From positions 62,001 through 126,000 of the forward strand of contig CAWKOH010000013.1 of NCBI GenBank assembly GCA_963851245.1: 64,000 nucleotides of DNA, read 5' to 3'. The position numbers were made by a program, and so were the translations under genes. Shown in pieces: positions 38,081 to 47,272 of this stretch. Below the pieces are notes generated by a model. It did not search any database. It was not told where the DNA came from and saw nothing but the letters and a program-made list of their open reading frames with translations. The number at the start of each line of letters is the position of its first letter. Positions within the stretch are counted from its first letter, which is position 1. This DNA is from CAWKOH01 sp963851245 (GTDB taxonomy: Bacteria; Actinomycetota; Acidimicrobiia; Acidimicrobiales; Palsa-688).

Positions 38081-38618
38081 ATGAGCGAAGTCGTTGTCGT
38101 CATTGGAGCAGGATCGATCGGTCAGGCCATCGCCCGTCGCGTGAGCGCCGGGAAATACGTGGTGTTGGCTGACCTGTGCCTTGAGAACGCCGACGCCGCG
38201 GCTGAAGTGATGCTCGACGCCGGGTTCGACGTGTCCACGGCGACCGTCGACGTGTCGTCGCGCCAATCGGTTCATGCCTTGGTCGAGACTGCGGCCGGTT
38301 TCGGGGAGGTGACCGGACTCATTCACGCCGCCGGCGTGTCACCCAGCCAGGCATCCCCGGCGACCATCCTCGCCGTCGACTTGTACGGCACGGCGCTGGT
38401 GCTCGAGGAGTTCGGAAATGTCATCGCTCGTGGTGGCGCCGGGGTGGTCATTGCGTCGCAGTCAGGGCATCGCCGGGCGCGGCGGCACCCCTGACGAAGT
38501 CGGAACCGTCGGCGCCCTGCTCCTGGGCCCCGACGGCGCGTTCATCACCGGAAGTGACTTTCTTATGGACGGCGGAGTGACCTCGTCCTACTTCTACGGT
38601 GAACTGGCCCCAAAATGA
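38081..38618 (+). pseudogene. SDR-family oxidoreductase lacking its catalytic middle
   Basis: The 5' half has VVVVIGAGSIGQAIARRV, LADLCLENADAAAEV and GLIHAAGVSPSQASP, up to VVIASQSGH. The 3' end, in another frame, is GTPDEVGTVGALLLGPDGAFITGSDFLMDGG with a YGELAPK tail. Between them the catalytic Tyr-x3-Lys region (70-80 residues) is gone. The ribosome site and start ATG 38081 are intact. The deletion junction lies near 38465. In homologues these ends belong to one gene of about 270 residues. Confidence 0.8.
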
Positions 38619-38780
38619 ACCAATCTCGCCCGCTGAGTCAGAGCTCGCCCCGGCAACGCGCCGAATATCAGTTGAACTGCGATGTTGCTCGCTCAGTCGG
38701 CGCCGTGGCTAGGGGGTCCCTGCCAGTACCCCTCTTGACCGGGACTCCCACCCGGTCCGAACTCGTGGTGGAGTGATCTC

Positions 38781-39391
38781 ATGCGTGCAGCGATCTTCAA
38801 CGGACCCCACTCCATCGGCGTCGGGCAGCGGCCTGACCCGGTCATCGCCGAGCCGACCGACGCCATCGTGCGAGTCGTGCTCGGCTGCGTATGCGGTTCG
38901 GACCTGTGGTACTACCGGGGCGAGTCCCCGCATGCGGTTGGCTCGATCGGCCACGAGTTCATCGGCGTAGTGGAGGACATTGGCGCTGAGGTGACCGGGA
39001 TCACCGTGGGCGACCTGGTGATCGCACCGTTCATTTTCAGCGACATGTCGTGCCCTAACTGTCAGAACGGATCGACCATCAGCTGCGTCCGGGGAGGAAA
39101 CTTCGGCGACGGGGTGATCGACGGCGGCCAGGGCGAGGCGGTGCGGGTGCCACTGGGGGGCAGCACCCTCGTTCCTGTGTCCGGATCGGGGCACTCCGAG
39201 GAGATGTTACGTTCGTTGCTCAGCCTGTCCGACGTGATGTCCACGGGCCACCACGCCGCAGTGAGCGCCGGGGTGGGCAACGGCCAGGTGGTGGCGGTCG
39301 TGGGCGACGGAGCGGTCGGCCTGTGCGCAGTCCTTGCCGCCAAGCGCCTCGGCGCGGAGCGGATCATCGCTCTCAGCCGGCACCCCAAGCG
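38781..39391 (+). pseudogene. Zinc-dependent alcohol dehydrogenase, 3'-truncated
   Basis: MRAAIFNGPHSIGV, GCVCGSDLWYYRGESP, IGHEFIGVVEDIGAEV and CPNCQNGSTISC give the GroES-like zinc domain. VVAVVGDGAVGLCAVLAAKRLGAERIIALSRHP gives the start of the Rossmann domain. After SRHP homology stops abruptly at about 39391, leaving only about 200 of 350 residues. The following frame is a different protein (DUF2255 piece). Catalytic and structural zinc ligands appear mostly present, but without the rest of the cofactor domain it should be inactive. Confidence 0.8.
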
Positions 39392-39399
39392 TCAGCGAT

Positions 39400-39582
39400 G
39401 GAGGCCTCCGTCCCTACGTGACGATGTGGGTCGTTCGCGTCGACGACGACCTGTACGTACGGTCTGCAGAGTCCATACGCACCTTCCACCGAGCGCTTGA
39501 ACTGGGGGTGACGCTGATCGGCACCCGGGGCTTTCGTCAGCACCGGCCCGATTGTCAGGACTTCTGGCTCTGCCGGGTCTGA
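39400..39582 (+). pseudogene. Mosaic of DUF2255 and aldo/keto-reductase fragments
   Basis: RPYVTMWVVRVDDDLYVRS is the core of DUF2255 proteins. It passes without a break into IRTFHRALELGVTLIGT, which resembles the first helix/strand of aldo/keto reductases (there followed by D-T-A). The fused frame ends at 39582. Together with the truncated ADH upstream this gives three successive gene stubs in 800 bases, consistent with a series of deletions in what was an oxidoreductase operon. Confidence 0.55.
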
Positions 39583-39711
39583 GCCGCTTGGGGCACAATC
39601 AGGAGAAGGGTGTTCCAACCGTGCCTGGCGGCCCGACTTGGTTCGTGGTCGCCAACCATGGTCGGGGGGTTTCACCTGCACTTTTCGCCATCGAAGGAGC
39701 CAGATGCCGCC

Positions 39712-40050
39712 ATGAAACCGAAGGACGATTGGTCACCTGACGAGCCGCTAGGAACCGAGACTTTCGAGCAGAGCGACGAAGCTCTCGACGAGGGTTCCCG
39801 GATCAATCCGGACTTTCTGGAACAGATCGAGGATGACCCTTCGCTGGATCCCAGACTGCAAGTAGACGAACGCGAACTCGAGGACCTCGGAGCGACGCTC
39901 GACGACCCAGAGGATCTCGTCACCCTCGAGGGTGGCATCGACGACCCCGATGGGCGAGACCAAGCACCATTTCGTGTCCGCTATAGACGCGAGGATGACG
40001 GCTGGGATCTCGACGCATCGACCGCGACTGGGGACGCACCCGACACGTAA
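39712..40050 (+). CDS. Acidic conserved hypothetical protein
   Basis: This 112-residue, strongly acidic protein starts MKPKDDWSPDEPLGTETFEQ. It contains SRINPDFLEQIEDDPSLDP, LQVDERELEDLGATLDDPED and a GGIDDPDG motif. I recognise the pattern as a small actinobacterial family without known function. AAGGAG lies 12 bases upstream of the ATG. No membrane helix. Probably disordered or partly helical, and intact. Confidence 0.7.
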   Translation: MKPKDDWSPDEPLGTETFEQSDEALDEGSRINPDFLEQIEDDPSLDPRLQVDERELEDLGATLDDPEDLVTLEGGIDDPDGRDQAPFRVRYRREDDGWDLDASTATGDAPDT

Positions 40051-40290
40051 CCAACCGACGGACCACCGAGCACAGATCTCCGAGACGGCCAACGGTCCTC
40101 CCGGCCTCCGGGGTCGGTCAGGAGCACCATGAGCTCGTCTGGGTTTTCATGAGATAAAGTGAGTTCGGCTTTGTAGTTGCCTCCTACCGCCAGCGATCTG
40201 CCGCCGAGGGGGGCGACGCCGGGTTCGGCCCTAGACCCTGGCCGGAAGGGAAGACCGCCAGCTCGTTCCCACCGAAAGGGAAGTCGGCTC

Positions 40291-40695
40291 GTGATCGATC
40301 CACGAGGAGTACGCGACAACTTCGACAGGGTCTCTTCGGGCACCGTGGCCCAGGCAGGACGGCCGGGGGTCTACTCCGCTTGGGTGATCGTCGAACTGGT
40401 CCCTGATGCCATACTCGTCGTCGATCAAGCAGTACGCATCGAGTTGGGCAACCGCTGCGCCGAGAACACGTTCGGCTCAGCGGCTCCCAGAGCGACCGAC
40501 CCGACCATCTCGGGAGAACAGAACGGGCGTTTTACGCATCACTGCATCGATGTCTTCGTCAACGCCCCCAGATGCCAACCCCAGAGTCCACCATCCCGGC
40601 CGACGCCTTCCCGGCTGGAGTCGAGGCGACCAGCAGCGCCCGCCCAGTACGCTGCCGTGGTGGGGGTTCCGGTTCGACCAGCCAGCGGGGCCTGA
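40291..40695 (+). pseudogene. PAS-domain fragment
   Basis: After a GTG start with a fair purine-rich upstream, the frame contains VELVPDAILVVDQAVRIELGN and RCAENTFG, the first strands and helix of a PAS domain. What follows (Pro/Arg/Ser-rich) does not continue the fold. PAS proteins often precede GAF-ANTAR genes as here. I read it as a truncated sensor whose 3' part has been lost. Confidence 0.5.
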
Positions 40696-41388
40696 GTGGC
40701 GGGTGACCGGCGCTCGCGGATCTTGGCCGAGTTGGCCGCCAGCGGCGGCCGAGGGTCGTCGGGGCGTTTGTGCGAGGTGGGTGCGCAGGTCATCGGGGTG
40801 TCCGGTGCTGGGGTGATGCTCATGTCCGGCGCTGTCCCTTCCGGGTCGTTGTGCACCACCAACGATGTGAGCAGCGTGATCGAGGACCTGCAGTACACCC
40901 TGGGCGAGGGCCCATGCGTGGACGCCTACCAGTTGGGCCGGGTGGTGGTCGAACCGGACCTGGCCAACCCGGCCAGCCCCCGGTGGTTGGCCTTCACGCC
41001 CCGGGCGGTCGAGGCGGGAGCACGGGCCGTGTTCGGATTCCCGGTCGGGTCTGGGGCGGCCCGCCTGGGTGCGCTCAACCTGTACCAGGATCAGCCCGGC
41101 CCCTTGAGCGACGAACAGCACGCCGACGCCCTGGTCATGGCCGAGGTCGTCGCCGCCTGGGTGCTGGACGCCCAAGCTGAGGCGCCGCCGGGCGCGCTGG
41201 CCGAGGAGCTGGAGGAGGGCGCCGAGTTGTACTTCGTGGTGCACAACGCGGCCGGCGCGGTGGCGGTCCAGCTCGGCGTCAGTGTCACCGAGGCTCTCAT
41301 CCGTCTGCGCGCCCACGCCTTCGCCCACGAACGCCCGCTACGCGACGTCGCCGAAGACGTCGTCGCCCGCAGGCTACGGTTCTCGTGA
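40696..41388 (+). CDS. GAF and ANTAR domain regulator (1)
   Basis: This 230-residue protein has an N-terminal GAF domain (LCEVGAQVIGVSGAGVMLMSG, LQYTLGEGPCVDAYQLGRVV, FGFPVGSGAARLGALNLY). A C-terminal ANTAR three-helix unit (AAGAVAVQLGVSVTEALIRLRAHAF then RPLRDVAEDVVARRL) follows. ANTAR proteins bind paired hexaloop RNA structures to prevent termination. GTG start overlaps the end of the PAS fragment frame (TGAGTG). Ligand of the GAF unknown. Confidence 0.88.
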   Translation: MAGDRRSRILAELAASGGRGSSGRLCEVGAQVIGVSGAGVMLMSGAVPSGSLCTTNDVSSVIEDLQYTLGEGPCVDAYQLGRVVVEPDLANPASPRWLAFTPRAVEAGARAVFGFPVGSGAARLGALNLYQDQPGPLSDEQHADALVMAEVVAAWVLDAQAEAPPGALAEELEEGAELYFVVHNAAGAVAVQLGVSVTEALIRLRAHAFAHERPLRDVAEDVVARRLRFS

Positions 41389-41514
41389 GCCGCCCGGTCC
41401 GACCGGCGCAGGGGCCGGGCACCCCGGATATACGATGGGTGGCACAACCAGGCTCGGGCGGCCGCCGGGCGACCACCCGGAATCGACCTGGTGCACTGTG
41501 GAGAGAAGGTTGAT

Positions 41515-42252
41515 GTGACCCGAGAATCCTCCGTGGTCCGGTCCTTGGTTGAACTGGCCGACACCCTGGTCAAGGACTTCGACGTCATCGACTTGTTGAC
41601 CGGGCTCGCCGCCCGTTGCGTGAACGTGCTGGGTGTGTCCGCGGCGGGCGTGATGCTCGCCTCCCCTGACGGTGATCTGCGGCTGGTGGCCTCATCCAGC
41701 GAGGCCATGCGGGTCCTGGAGCTATTCGAGCTACAGGCCCAGGAGGGGCCCTGTCTGGACGCCTTCCGCACCGGCGAGCGGGTCGAACACAATGTTCTTC
41801 GTAGTGGGAACGGCCGCTGGCCGCGGTTCTCGATCGTGGCCCTCGAGGCGGGTTTCGAATCGGTCTTTGCACTGCCATTACGGCTGCGGGAGATGACCAT
41901 CGGGGCGTTGAACCTGTTCAGCGTTGAGCCGACCCCGATGAAAGAAGGCGATGTCCTCGTCGCTCAAGCCTTCGCCGATCTGGCCACCATCAGCGTCCTG
42001 CAGCACCGGGCCGCCACCGAAACCCAGACCGTCAACGAGCAGCTCACCCAGGCCCTGACTAGCCGCATCCTCATCGAGCAGGCCAAAGGCGTGATCTTCG
42101 AGCGCGCCGGCGTCGACATGCCAGAAGCGTTCTCACGCCTGCGGCACTATGCCCGCCGCCACAACCTGCGACTGACCGACGTGGCCCGAGCGGCCATCGA
42201 CGGCACCGTCGATCCCACCGCATGGACCGGGGGTCCTTCGAGTCAGTCCTGA
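41515..42252 (+). CDS. GAF and ANTAR domain regulator (2)
   Basis: This 245-residue protein begins TRESSVVRSLVELADTLVKDFDVIDLLTGLA. The GAF core is GVSAAGVMLASPDGDLRLVASSS, LQAQEGPCLDAFRTGE and FALPLRLREMTIGALNLF. The ANTAR is LTSRILIEQAKGVIFERAGV and EAFSRLRHYARRHNLRLTDVA. It is better conserved than the first copy. GTG start with GAGAGAAGG upstream. It probably arose by duplication with the neighbour at 40696, although the two differ in many positions. Confidence 0.9.
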   Translation: MTRESSVVRSLVELADTLVKDFDVIDLLTGLAARCVNVLGVSAAGVMLASPDGDLRLVASSSEAMRVLELFELQAQEGPCLDAFRTGERVEHNVLRSGNGRWPRFSIVALEAGFESVFALPLRLREMTIGALNLFSVEPTPMKEGDVLVAQAFADLATISVLQHRAATETQTVNEQLTQALTSRILIEQAKGVIFERAGVDMPEAFSRLRHYARRHNLRLTDVARAAIDGTVDPTAWTGGPSSQS

Positions 42253-42597
42253 AGCAACGGCGAGCACGACGAGGACGCCGCCGAAGGCAACGATGCCGCC
42301 AACCGCGAAGGAGCGGCGAGTCGCCGATATCGAACTGGAGAAACTGGGTCTGCAGAAACAGCGCCCCCAGCAGCCCGAAGACCCCCACGCTCTCGGCCGC
42401 CGCTGCTTATGCCCGGCACGGAGTCCGATCCAGCCCGGGCAGCGCCGTCGAGCTGAAGCCGACCGAGCGACTTGCCCATGCTCGATCTGTATCCCGCCCG
42501 ACAACACCGACACTATGCGGCTGGCCCCGCTGAGGTATCTCCGGCCGCCAGCATCAGCTGACTGGCGTCACGCGGCCGGGGTGGTGCGCCCCTGGAC
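42253..42597 (-). pseudogene. Small membrane-protein remnant
   Basis: The minus strand encodes, in two frames, VFGLLGALFLQTQFLQFDIGD and then SFAVGGIVAFGGVLVVLAVASGLTRRTP. They look like two hydrophobic segments of one small membrane protein with a frameshift. No start or stop can be fixed. The family is unknown. Confidence 0.3.
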
Positions 42598-43278
42598 TCA
42601 GATTGCCGATCTGCGAAGGATATCCAAGATCCTGTGTTCCACCAGATCGCTGGTGATCTCAGAAACCTGCCATGTCCCAGCCCGGCCCGATTTATGTGTG
42701 CCCCCGCCCTGCCACATGTCGCCCTCGGCGACTTGCACATATCCGTGGGTCGCATCGGCATCGAGTCGGAGATAGGGGTAACGATCCTCTCGGCCAGGTC
42801 CAGGGATCGCGCCGGCTAGCGACATCCACAGCGTCAACCTCGGCAGCGGATATCGCGGCTCACCGCCGGGGTGCTCCTCGATAAACCCTCCCCCGCCGTC
42901 GCCTCGGAGCCGATCGAGCACTGCCTCCATCGCCGGGCGGACCTCGCGCTCGCACACTGCGGCGAAGTCGTCGAGGAACTGCCGGCGCCGTTCCTCCCTC
43001 ACTTCGGTTCTATCCTCGGCCTGACGCAGACGTTCCGCCCGCTCCTCCAGGATCTCGTCCACCTCAACCAGCGGGTCGTCGGCCCCGCCGGCTCCCGACG
43101 GGATAGAACTAGGCAACGAACGAATACGGGTCAGGTCGCATGGTCTCTCGGATATTAGGCGACCCCCTGGCCCCGAAAAGTCGGCGCGGGTGGACCCCGG
43201 GCAGTGATCCCTCAACCGGCGCAGACGAATGTCCCCTAGGCGGCGATTAGGTGGTCCCGTGCCCGATGCGATGCTCAC
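42598..43278 (-). CDS. Conserved hypothetical protein (full-length copy)
   Basis: The reliable part starts near GTG 43062: DEILEERAERLRQAEDRTEVREERRRQFLDD forms a charged coiled coil. RPAMEAVLDRLRGDGGGGFIEEH follows. The beta-rich C-terminal half (RLTLWMSLAGAIPGPGREDRYPYLRLDADATHGYVQVAEGDMWQGGG) ends VSEITSDLVEHRILDILRRS. A frameshifted relative of the C-terminal half lies at 51549-51760. The longer frame upstream of 43062 is not convincing. I do not know a function for the family. Confidence 0.6.
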   Translation of the reverse strand: MSIASGTGPPNRRLGDIRLRRLRDHCPGSTRADFSGPGGRLISERPCDLTRIRSLPSSIPSGAGGADDPLVEVDEILEERAERLRQAEDRTEVREERRRQFLDDFAAVCEREVRPAMEAVLDRLRGDGGGGFIEEHPGGEPRYPLPRLTLWMSLAGAIPGPGREDRYPYLRLDADATHGYVQVAEGDMWQGGGTHKSGRAGTWQVSEITSDLVEHRILDILRRSAI

Positions 43279-43776
43279 GCCACGGGCTGCCGTCTATCCA
43301 GACGGCGCCCTCCAACCGAAGGGAGTCTCGTCCCCTTGCTCGAGAAAATGTCCAGCGAGGGACGGTCGAGTTCAGATTCCGGTCGGGATCCCCAGCGGCG
43401 TCCGGCTGAGGTCGAGCCCCCGCGAGGGGTCCGCTCCAGGGTCCCCAAAACGTTCGGACCCAGATCTGAGGGGCTCGCCCAGGGCGCCGGCCGGGAGGCT
43501 CCTATCCCTGACCCGAGGGTGCTTGCTGGAGTTGCTGCACCCGGTCCGGCGCTTGCCCGGCGGCTTGAATCGGCTCCTGGGCAGGTGTCCTCGAGGACCG
43601 AGGCGGTAGCCGAGATTGGAGACGGCTTGCCGGCTGTCGCGGATGTGCGCCTTGCGGACGTTCTGAGTGGGGCTGGGTGTCGCCGCCCGCTCCAGCGTGA
43701 ACTGTCGACCGCGACGACCGGGGCCATGTACCGTTCGGCTCCGATCCGATATGGCAGGGCGGGCTAACGTCCTGGT
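43279..43776. other. Intergenic stretch, no supported gene
   Basis: Several overlapping open frames exist on both strands because of the high GC content, but none has family motifs, a ribosome site or codon pattern that stands out. It contains the promoter of the sulfatase gene that follows. Confidence 0.4.
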
Positions 43777-45417
43777 ATGGCGAGGCCCAATGTCCTGGTG
43801 ATCATGACCGACCAGGAGCGGTACCCGCCGGCCTATGAGAACGACGCGGTCAAGGCCTTCCGTCGGGATCAGCTGCCGGCCCGGGAGTCGATCCGCGAGG
43901 GCGGGTTGGAGTTCCACCGCCACTACGCGGGCTCGTCCGCGTGCCTGCCCAGCCGGGTCACCCTGTTCACAGGCCAGTACCCCTCACTTCACGGGGCGTC
44001 ACAGACCGACGGCACGGCCAAGCACGCCGACGATCCGGCCATGATGTGGCTGGACCCGGACTCGGTACCCACCCTGGGCGACTGGTTCCGCGCCGGCGGC
44101 TACCACACCCACTACCGCGGGAAGTGGCACATCTCCAGCGCCGGGCTACCCATTCCCGGCTCCCACGAAGCGCTCATGTCCTGCGACGGGGACGGCCACC
44201 TATTCCGCGACGCGGTCGAGGCGTACCGGAAGGCTGACCGGCTCGACCCGTTCGGGTTCTCGGGGTGGATCGGACGTGAGCCGCACGGCGCCAACCCGGC
44301 CGAGTCGGGCAAGGTCCGCGACGGGGTATTCGCCGAGCAGGTCATCGAACTGTTCGGGGATCTGGCCGACGCCCGCAATGACGGTCCCTGGCTGGCGGTG
44401 GCGTCGTTCGTGAACCCGCACGACATAGCGGGCGTGGGGCTGATATGGGAGCAGATGTGGAAGTTCGGACCTCCCGACGACTCGGTCCCGGAGATCCCCG
44501 AACCGCCCTCGCAGTCGGACTCCTTCGAAGGCCGCCCACCTTGCCAGGAGCACTGGAAGCAGGTCTGGTGGCAGATGCTCTACGATCAGCCCGCCGATCT
44601 TGGCTACCGACGGTTCTACTACTACCTGCACAAGCTGGTCGACGCCGCCATCGGTCTGATCCTGGCCGCGCTGGAGCAGTCGGGCATGGCCGACGACACC
44701 ATTGTGGTATTCACCTCCGACCACGGCGATACCCTCGGCGCCCACGGTGGCCTGCAACAGAAGTGGTACAACGCCTACGACGAAACGATCCGCGTGCCGC
44801 TGGTCGTGAAGGGTCCCGGAGTTGGCCCCGTGCCGGGCGGCATCCCGACGCCGACCAGCCATGTGGACCTCATCCCCACCCTCATGGGCCTGGCTGGCAT
44901 CGACGTGGAGCGCGCCGCCAGAGGAGTGGCCGAGCACCACACCGAGGCCCACCCCCTACCAGGAAGGGACCTCAGCGGGCTGATCCGAGGATCGACCCCC
45001 GCCGCCTCGGTTGCCGCCCCCCTGTACTTCATGACCGAGGACGACATCTCCCGCGGCCTCTCCGCTCAGAACCTGCTGACCGGCAAGCCCTACGATCCGG
45101 TGACCCTGCCGTCAAAGGTGGAGTCGGTGATCGCCACCCTGCCCGCAGGCGACGGCGGAGCCCCGGAGCTGTGGAAGCTCAACCACTACTACGAGCGGCT
45201 CGACGACTGGAACGCTGACCATGGCATCCCCAAGGACCCGTTTGCCGGACTGGCTGCAGAGGCCATCTTCGAGATGCACAACTTGACCGCCGACCCCGAA
45301 GAGCGCGACAACCGGGTCAGCGACGCCTCCGTCATCCTGAGCCGCATGCAGTCCCTGCTTGAGACCGAACGCGAGGCCAAGCGCCTAGTACCGTCGCACC
45401 GCAACCCAGCGGCCTAG
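43777..45417 (+). CDS. Sulfatase-like hydrolase, intact
   Basis: This 546-residue protein is a type I sulfatase. It has NVLVIMTDQERYPP (metal-binding Asp), SSACLPSRVTLFTGQYPSLHG (C-x-P-S-R, modified to formylglycine), YRGKWH, and VVFTSDHGDTLGAHGGLQQKW (Asp-His of the metal site). The C-terminal domain is complete, ending FEMHNLTADPEERDNRV. Lack of a signal peptide suggests a cytoplasmic location. The substrate is unknown. It differs clearly from the sulfatase at 2278 (C-S-P-T-R, larger), so they belong to different subfamilies. No obvious partner genes. Confidence 0.92.
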   Translation: MARPNVLVIMTDQERYPPAYENDAVKAFRRDQLPARESIREGGLEFHRHYAGSSACLPSRVTLFTGQYPSLHGASQTDGTAKHADDPAMMWLDPDSVPTLGDWFRAGGYHTHYRGKWHISSAGLPIPGSHEALMSCDGDGHLFRDAVEAYRKADRLDPFGFSGWIGREPHGANPAESGKVRDGVFAEQVIELFGDLADARNDGPWLAVASFVNPHDIAGVGLIWEQMWKFGPPDDSVPEIPEPPSQSDSFEGRPPCQEHWKQVWWQMLYDQPADLGYRRFYYYLHKLVDAAIGLILAALEQSGMADDTIVVFTSDHGDTLGAHGGLQQKWYNAYDETIRVPLVVKGPGVGPVPGGIPTPTSHVDLIPTLMGLAGIDVERAARGVAEHHTEAHPLPGRDLSGLIRGSTPAASVAAPLYFMTEDDISRGLSAQNLLTGKPYDPVTLPSKVESVIATLPAGDGGAPELWKLNHYYERLDDWNADHGIPKDPFAGLAAEAIFEMHNLTADPEERDNRVSDASVILSRMQSLLETEREAKRLVPSHRNPAA

Positions 45418-45796
45418 AGACAGTCGTCGGTTTGGCGGCAGGGCCAGCAGGTCACGGCCCCGAATACCACCTCCTCACGAACAAGCGGGCGCCGCTATAT
45501 CGCCGCCCGGCCGGTGGCAGGGGTTCGGGCAGCGCATTGTGGGATCTCCATCTGGGGAGCTTCACTGACCGGCGGGCACGGTCCTATGCAGCCGGGTTCC
45601 GCCCGTTGGGTGGAAAAGATCTTGAAGGTCCCTTTCAGGAGGCGCGCTCGTTGTTCGAGATTGGCGAGAGAACCGGAGCGGGCGGGCGATTCGATTCCGA
45701 TGCCATGGTCGGGTCACGGTCAGGGCGGTGCCGCCGACACCGCCACTGGACGCGTCGGTGTTGCGCCCCACCCCGTCCGCCCCGGCATCGTTGCGG
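45418..45796. other. Intergenic stretch between convergent genes
   Basis: It lies between the sulfatase end and the end of the VC0807-like gene. No gene is supported. I saw no strong stem-loop. Confidence 0.4.
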
Positions 45797-46498
45797 TCAG
45801 GCTGTAGGAGCGAGCGCCGGGCGATGAATGCTGACCACCTGGCGCAACTCGCGCTGGAAGAACGGGATGGCGACGGCGATTACCAGTACCAGGACGGCCC
45901 AGGACACCAACGGGTGCACGGCCACATAAGCCGTGGTCGACAGGTTGATGACCATCACAATGGACACGGCGGCGATCAACAGCTGCTCGGCGCCGTAGAG
46001 CATCGAGCCCGCCCGAAGCAGGCGGGCGACGCGGGCGTCGGTGACGTCGAGGACCGAGTCGGGCATGAGCTCCGCCGTCACCAGGGCCATGAGCCGGTTG
46101 GATCTGGACCCAGACGCGACGTACACGGCCCCGGTGATGGCGGTGACGACGGCGGGGACGATGAAGAACAGCCGGGTGGAGTTGAGGGCGAGGGCGACCG
46201 ACGCCCGCACGACGAGGCCGATCGAACCGACGAGCAGCAAGCCCGAGAGAGGCTTGCCCGAGAGGCGGCGGACGGCCTGGCAAGAGCCGTTCCACACCAG
46301 CGCCAGAGCGATGGCCCCGCCGAGCCCCCACAGGCGCCGGCCGACCAGGAAACACACGGCCGGGACGATGGCGGCGATTACGAGATTGGGCAGGGCTTTG
46401 GCGGCCACCCTGGCCGCCGCCCTCCGACCGGCGGTGCCTTGTCCCGGCGGCGCCGCGTCGGCGGCGGAGGTCCCGGACAGCCCGGACCCGGTGATCAC
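45797..46498 (-). CDS. VC0807-type integral membrane protein
   Basis: This 233-residue protein has six or so hydrophobic segments: LPNLVIAAIVPAVCFLVG, GGAIALALVWNG, LSGLLLVGSIGLVVRASVAL, RLFFIVPAVVTAITGAVYV, LLIAAVSIVMVINLS and SWAVLVLVIAVAIPFF. The VC0807 signatures PN..I and the SGSRSNRLM loop before the last helices are present. Function of the family is unknown. GTG start at 46498 lacks a clear ribosome site. Intact. Confidence 0.75.
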   Translation of the reverse strand: MITGSGLSGTSAADAAPPGQGTAGRRAAARVAAKALPNLVIAAIVPAVCFLVGRRLWGLGGAIALALVWNGSCQAVRRLSGKPLSGLLLVGSIGLVVRASVALALNSTRLFFIVPAVVTAITGAVYVASGSRSNRLMALVTAELMPDSVLDVTDARVARLLRAGSMLYGAEQLLIAAVSIVMVINLSTTAYVAVHPLVSWAVLVLVIAVAIPFFQRELRQVVSIHRPALAPTA

Positions 46499-47022
46499 GT
46501 TGCCGGTCCGCAGCGACGGAGCGTGGACGGCAAGCCAAGGGCCGGAGGTGTCAACATCGGGGTCGCCCCACCAGTCGGTCGACTATTGCCCGACGCGGTG
46601 ATGAGCACGGCGGTTTCCAGCAGCGAAGGTCGGAACGTTTGCGACAACGCGGCCCCGTATCCCGACTGCTTCAGCCAACCGGCGGCACTCGATGCCTGCG
46701 CTGTCGATAGTGGCTGTAGGCAACGGAATCTCCCCGGAGGTATGCCGTCCTGGAGCGTCACCGGGTTCCGGAGCAACGCCGAGGGCGAACGCCCTCGTCG
46801 GATAGACCCAAGTGTACACCCTCACATCGCCGGATCACGAGCCTTCTCAGGATCGCTTTGCCCGCCTGGGACGCTCGAGCGCATCGTCGTCCAGGGGCCA
46901 CACCGGCCGTCGCAGCCCGCTCGCCACCGCTTGACGGTATTCTCGATTGCGCCCCAGATGCCCGCTCGCCAGGTGTATGTCGAGCGCGTGGCACGGCAAG
47001 GCCCTGACGTGCCGGGCTAACC
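46499..47022. other. Intergenic stretch, no supported gene
   Basis: Open frames on both strands lack recognisable motifs. Nothing repeats here. Confidence 0.4.
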
Positions 47023-47262
47023 TTGGCTGACTCGGGAGCGGTGCTCAGGACCCTGGTAGCGCGTCATGACAAGGCTTTCGACCAGAAGGTGCTCTCGGCC
47101 TTTAATCACGCCCTTGTCACGCATGCGAGGTATCTCCTCGCGGGCAACGCTAACGCGCCGGATGGTCCGAGCCGATCACCAATCTTGGCGTTCTTTTCAG
47201 AGGCCGGGACCCCGGTGCGGGGGTTGTTCTGGCGCGAGCTGAGCATGCTGGCAACCGATTAG
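47023..47262 (+). CDS. Hypothetical small protein
   Basis: A TTG start opens a 79-codon frame: LRTLVARHDKAFDQKVLSAFNHALVTHARYLLAG, then SPILAFFSEAGTPVRGLFWRELSML. It could form helices and looks protein-like, but I do not recognise it and there is no ribosome site. It is convergent with the monooxygenase-like gene. Confidence 0.3.
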   Translation: MADSGAVLRTLVARHDKAFDQKVLSAFNHALVTHARYLLAGNANAPDGPSRSPILAFFSEAGTPVRGLFWRELSMLATD

Positions 47263-47272
47263 TGCTGCGGGG

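Noticed and set aside
43279..43776. Several 140-180 codon overlapping frames on both strands
   Set aside because: Compositionally typical of non-coding high-GC sequence; no start context or motif supports a gene.
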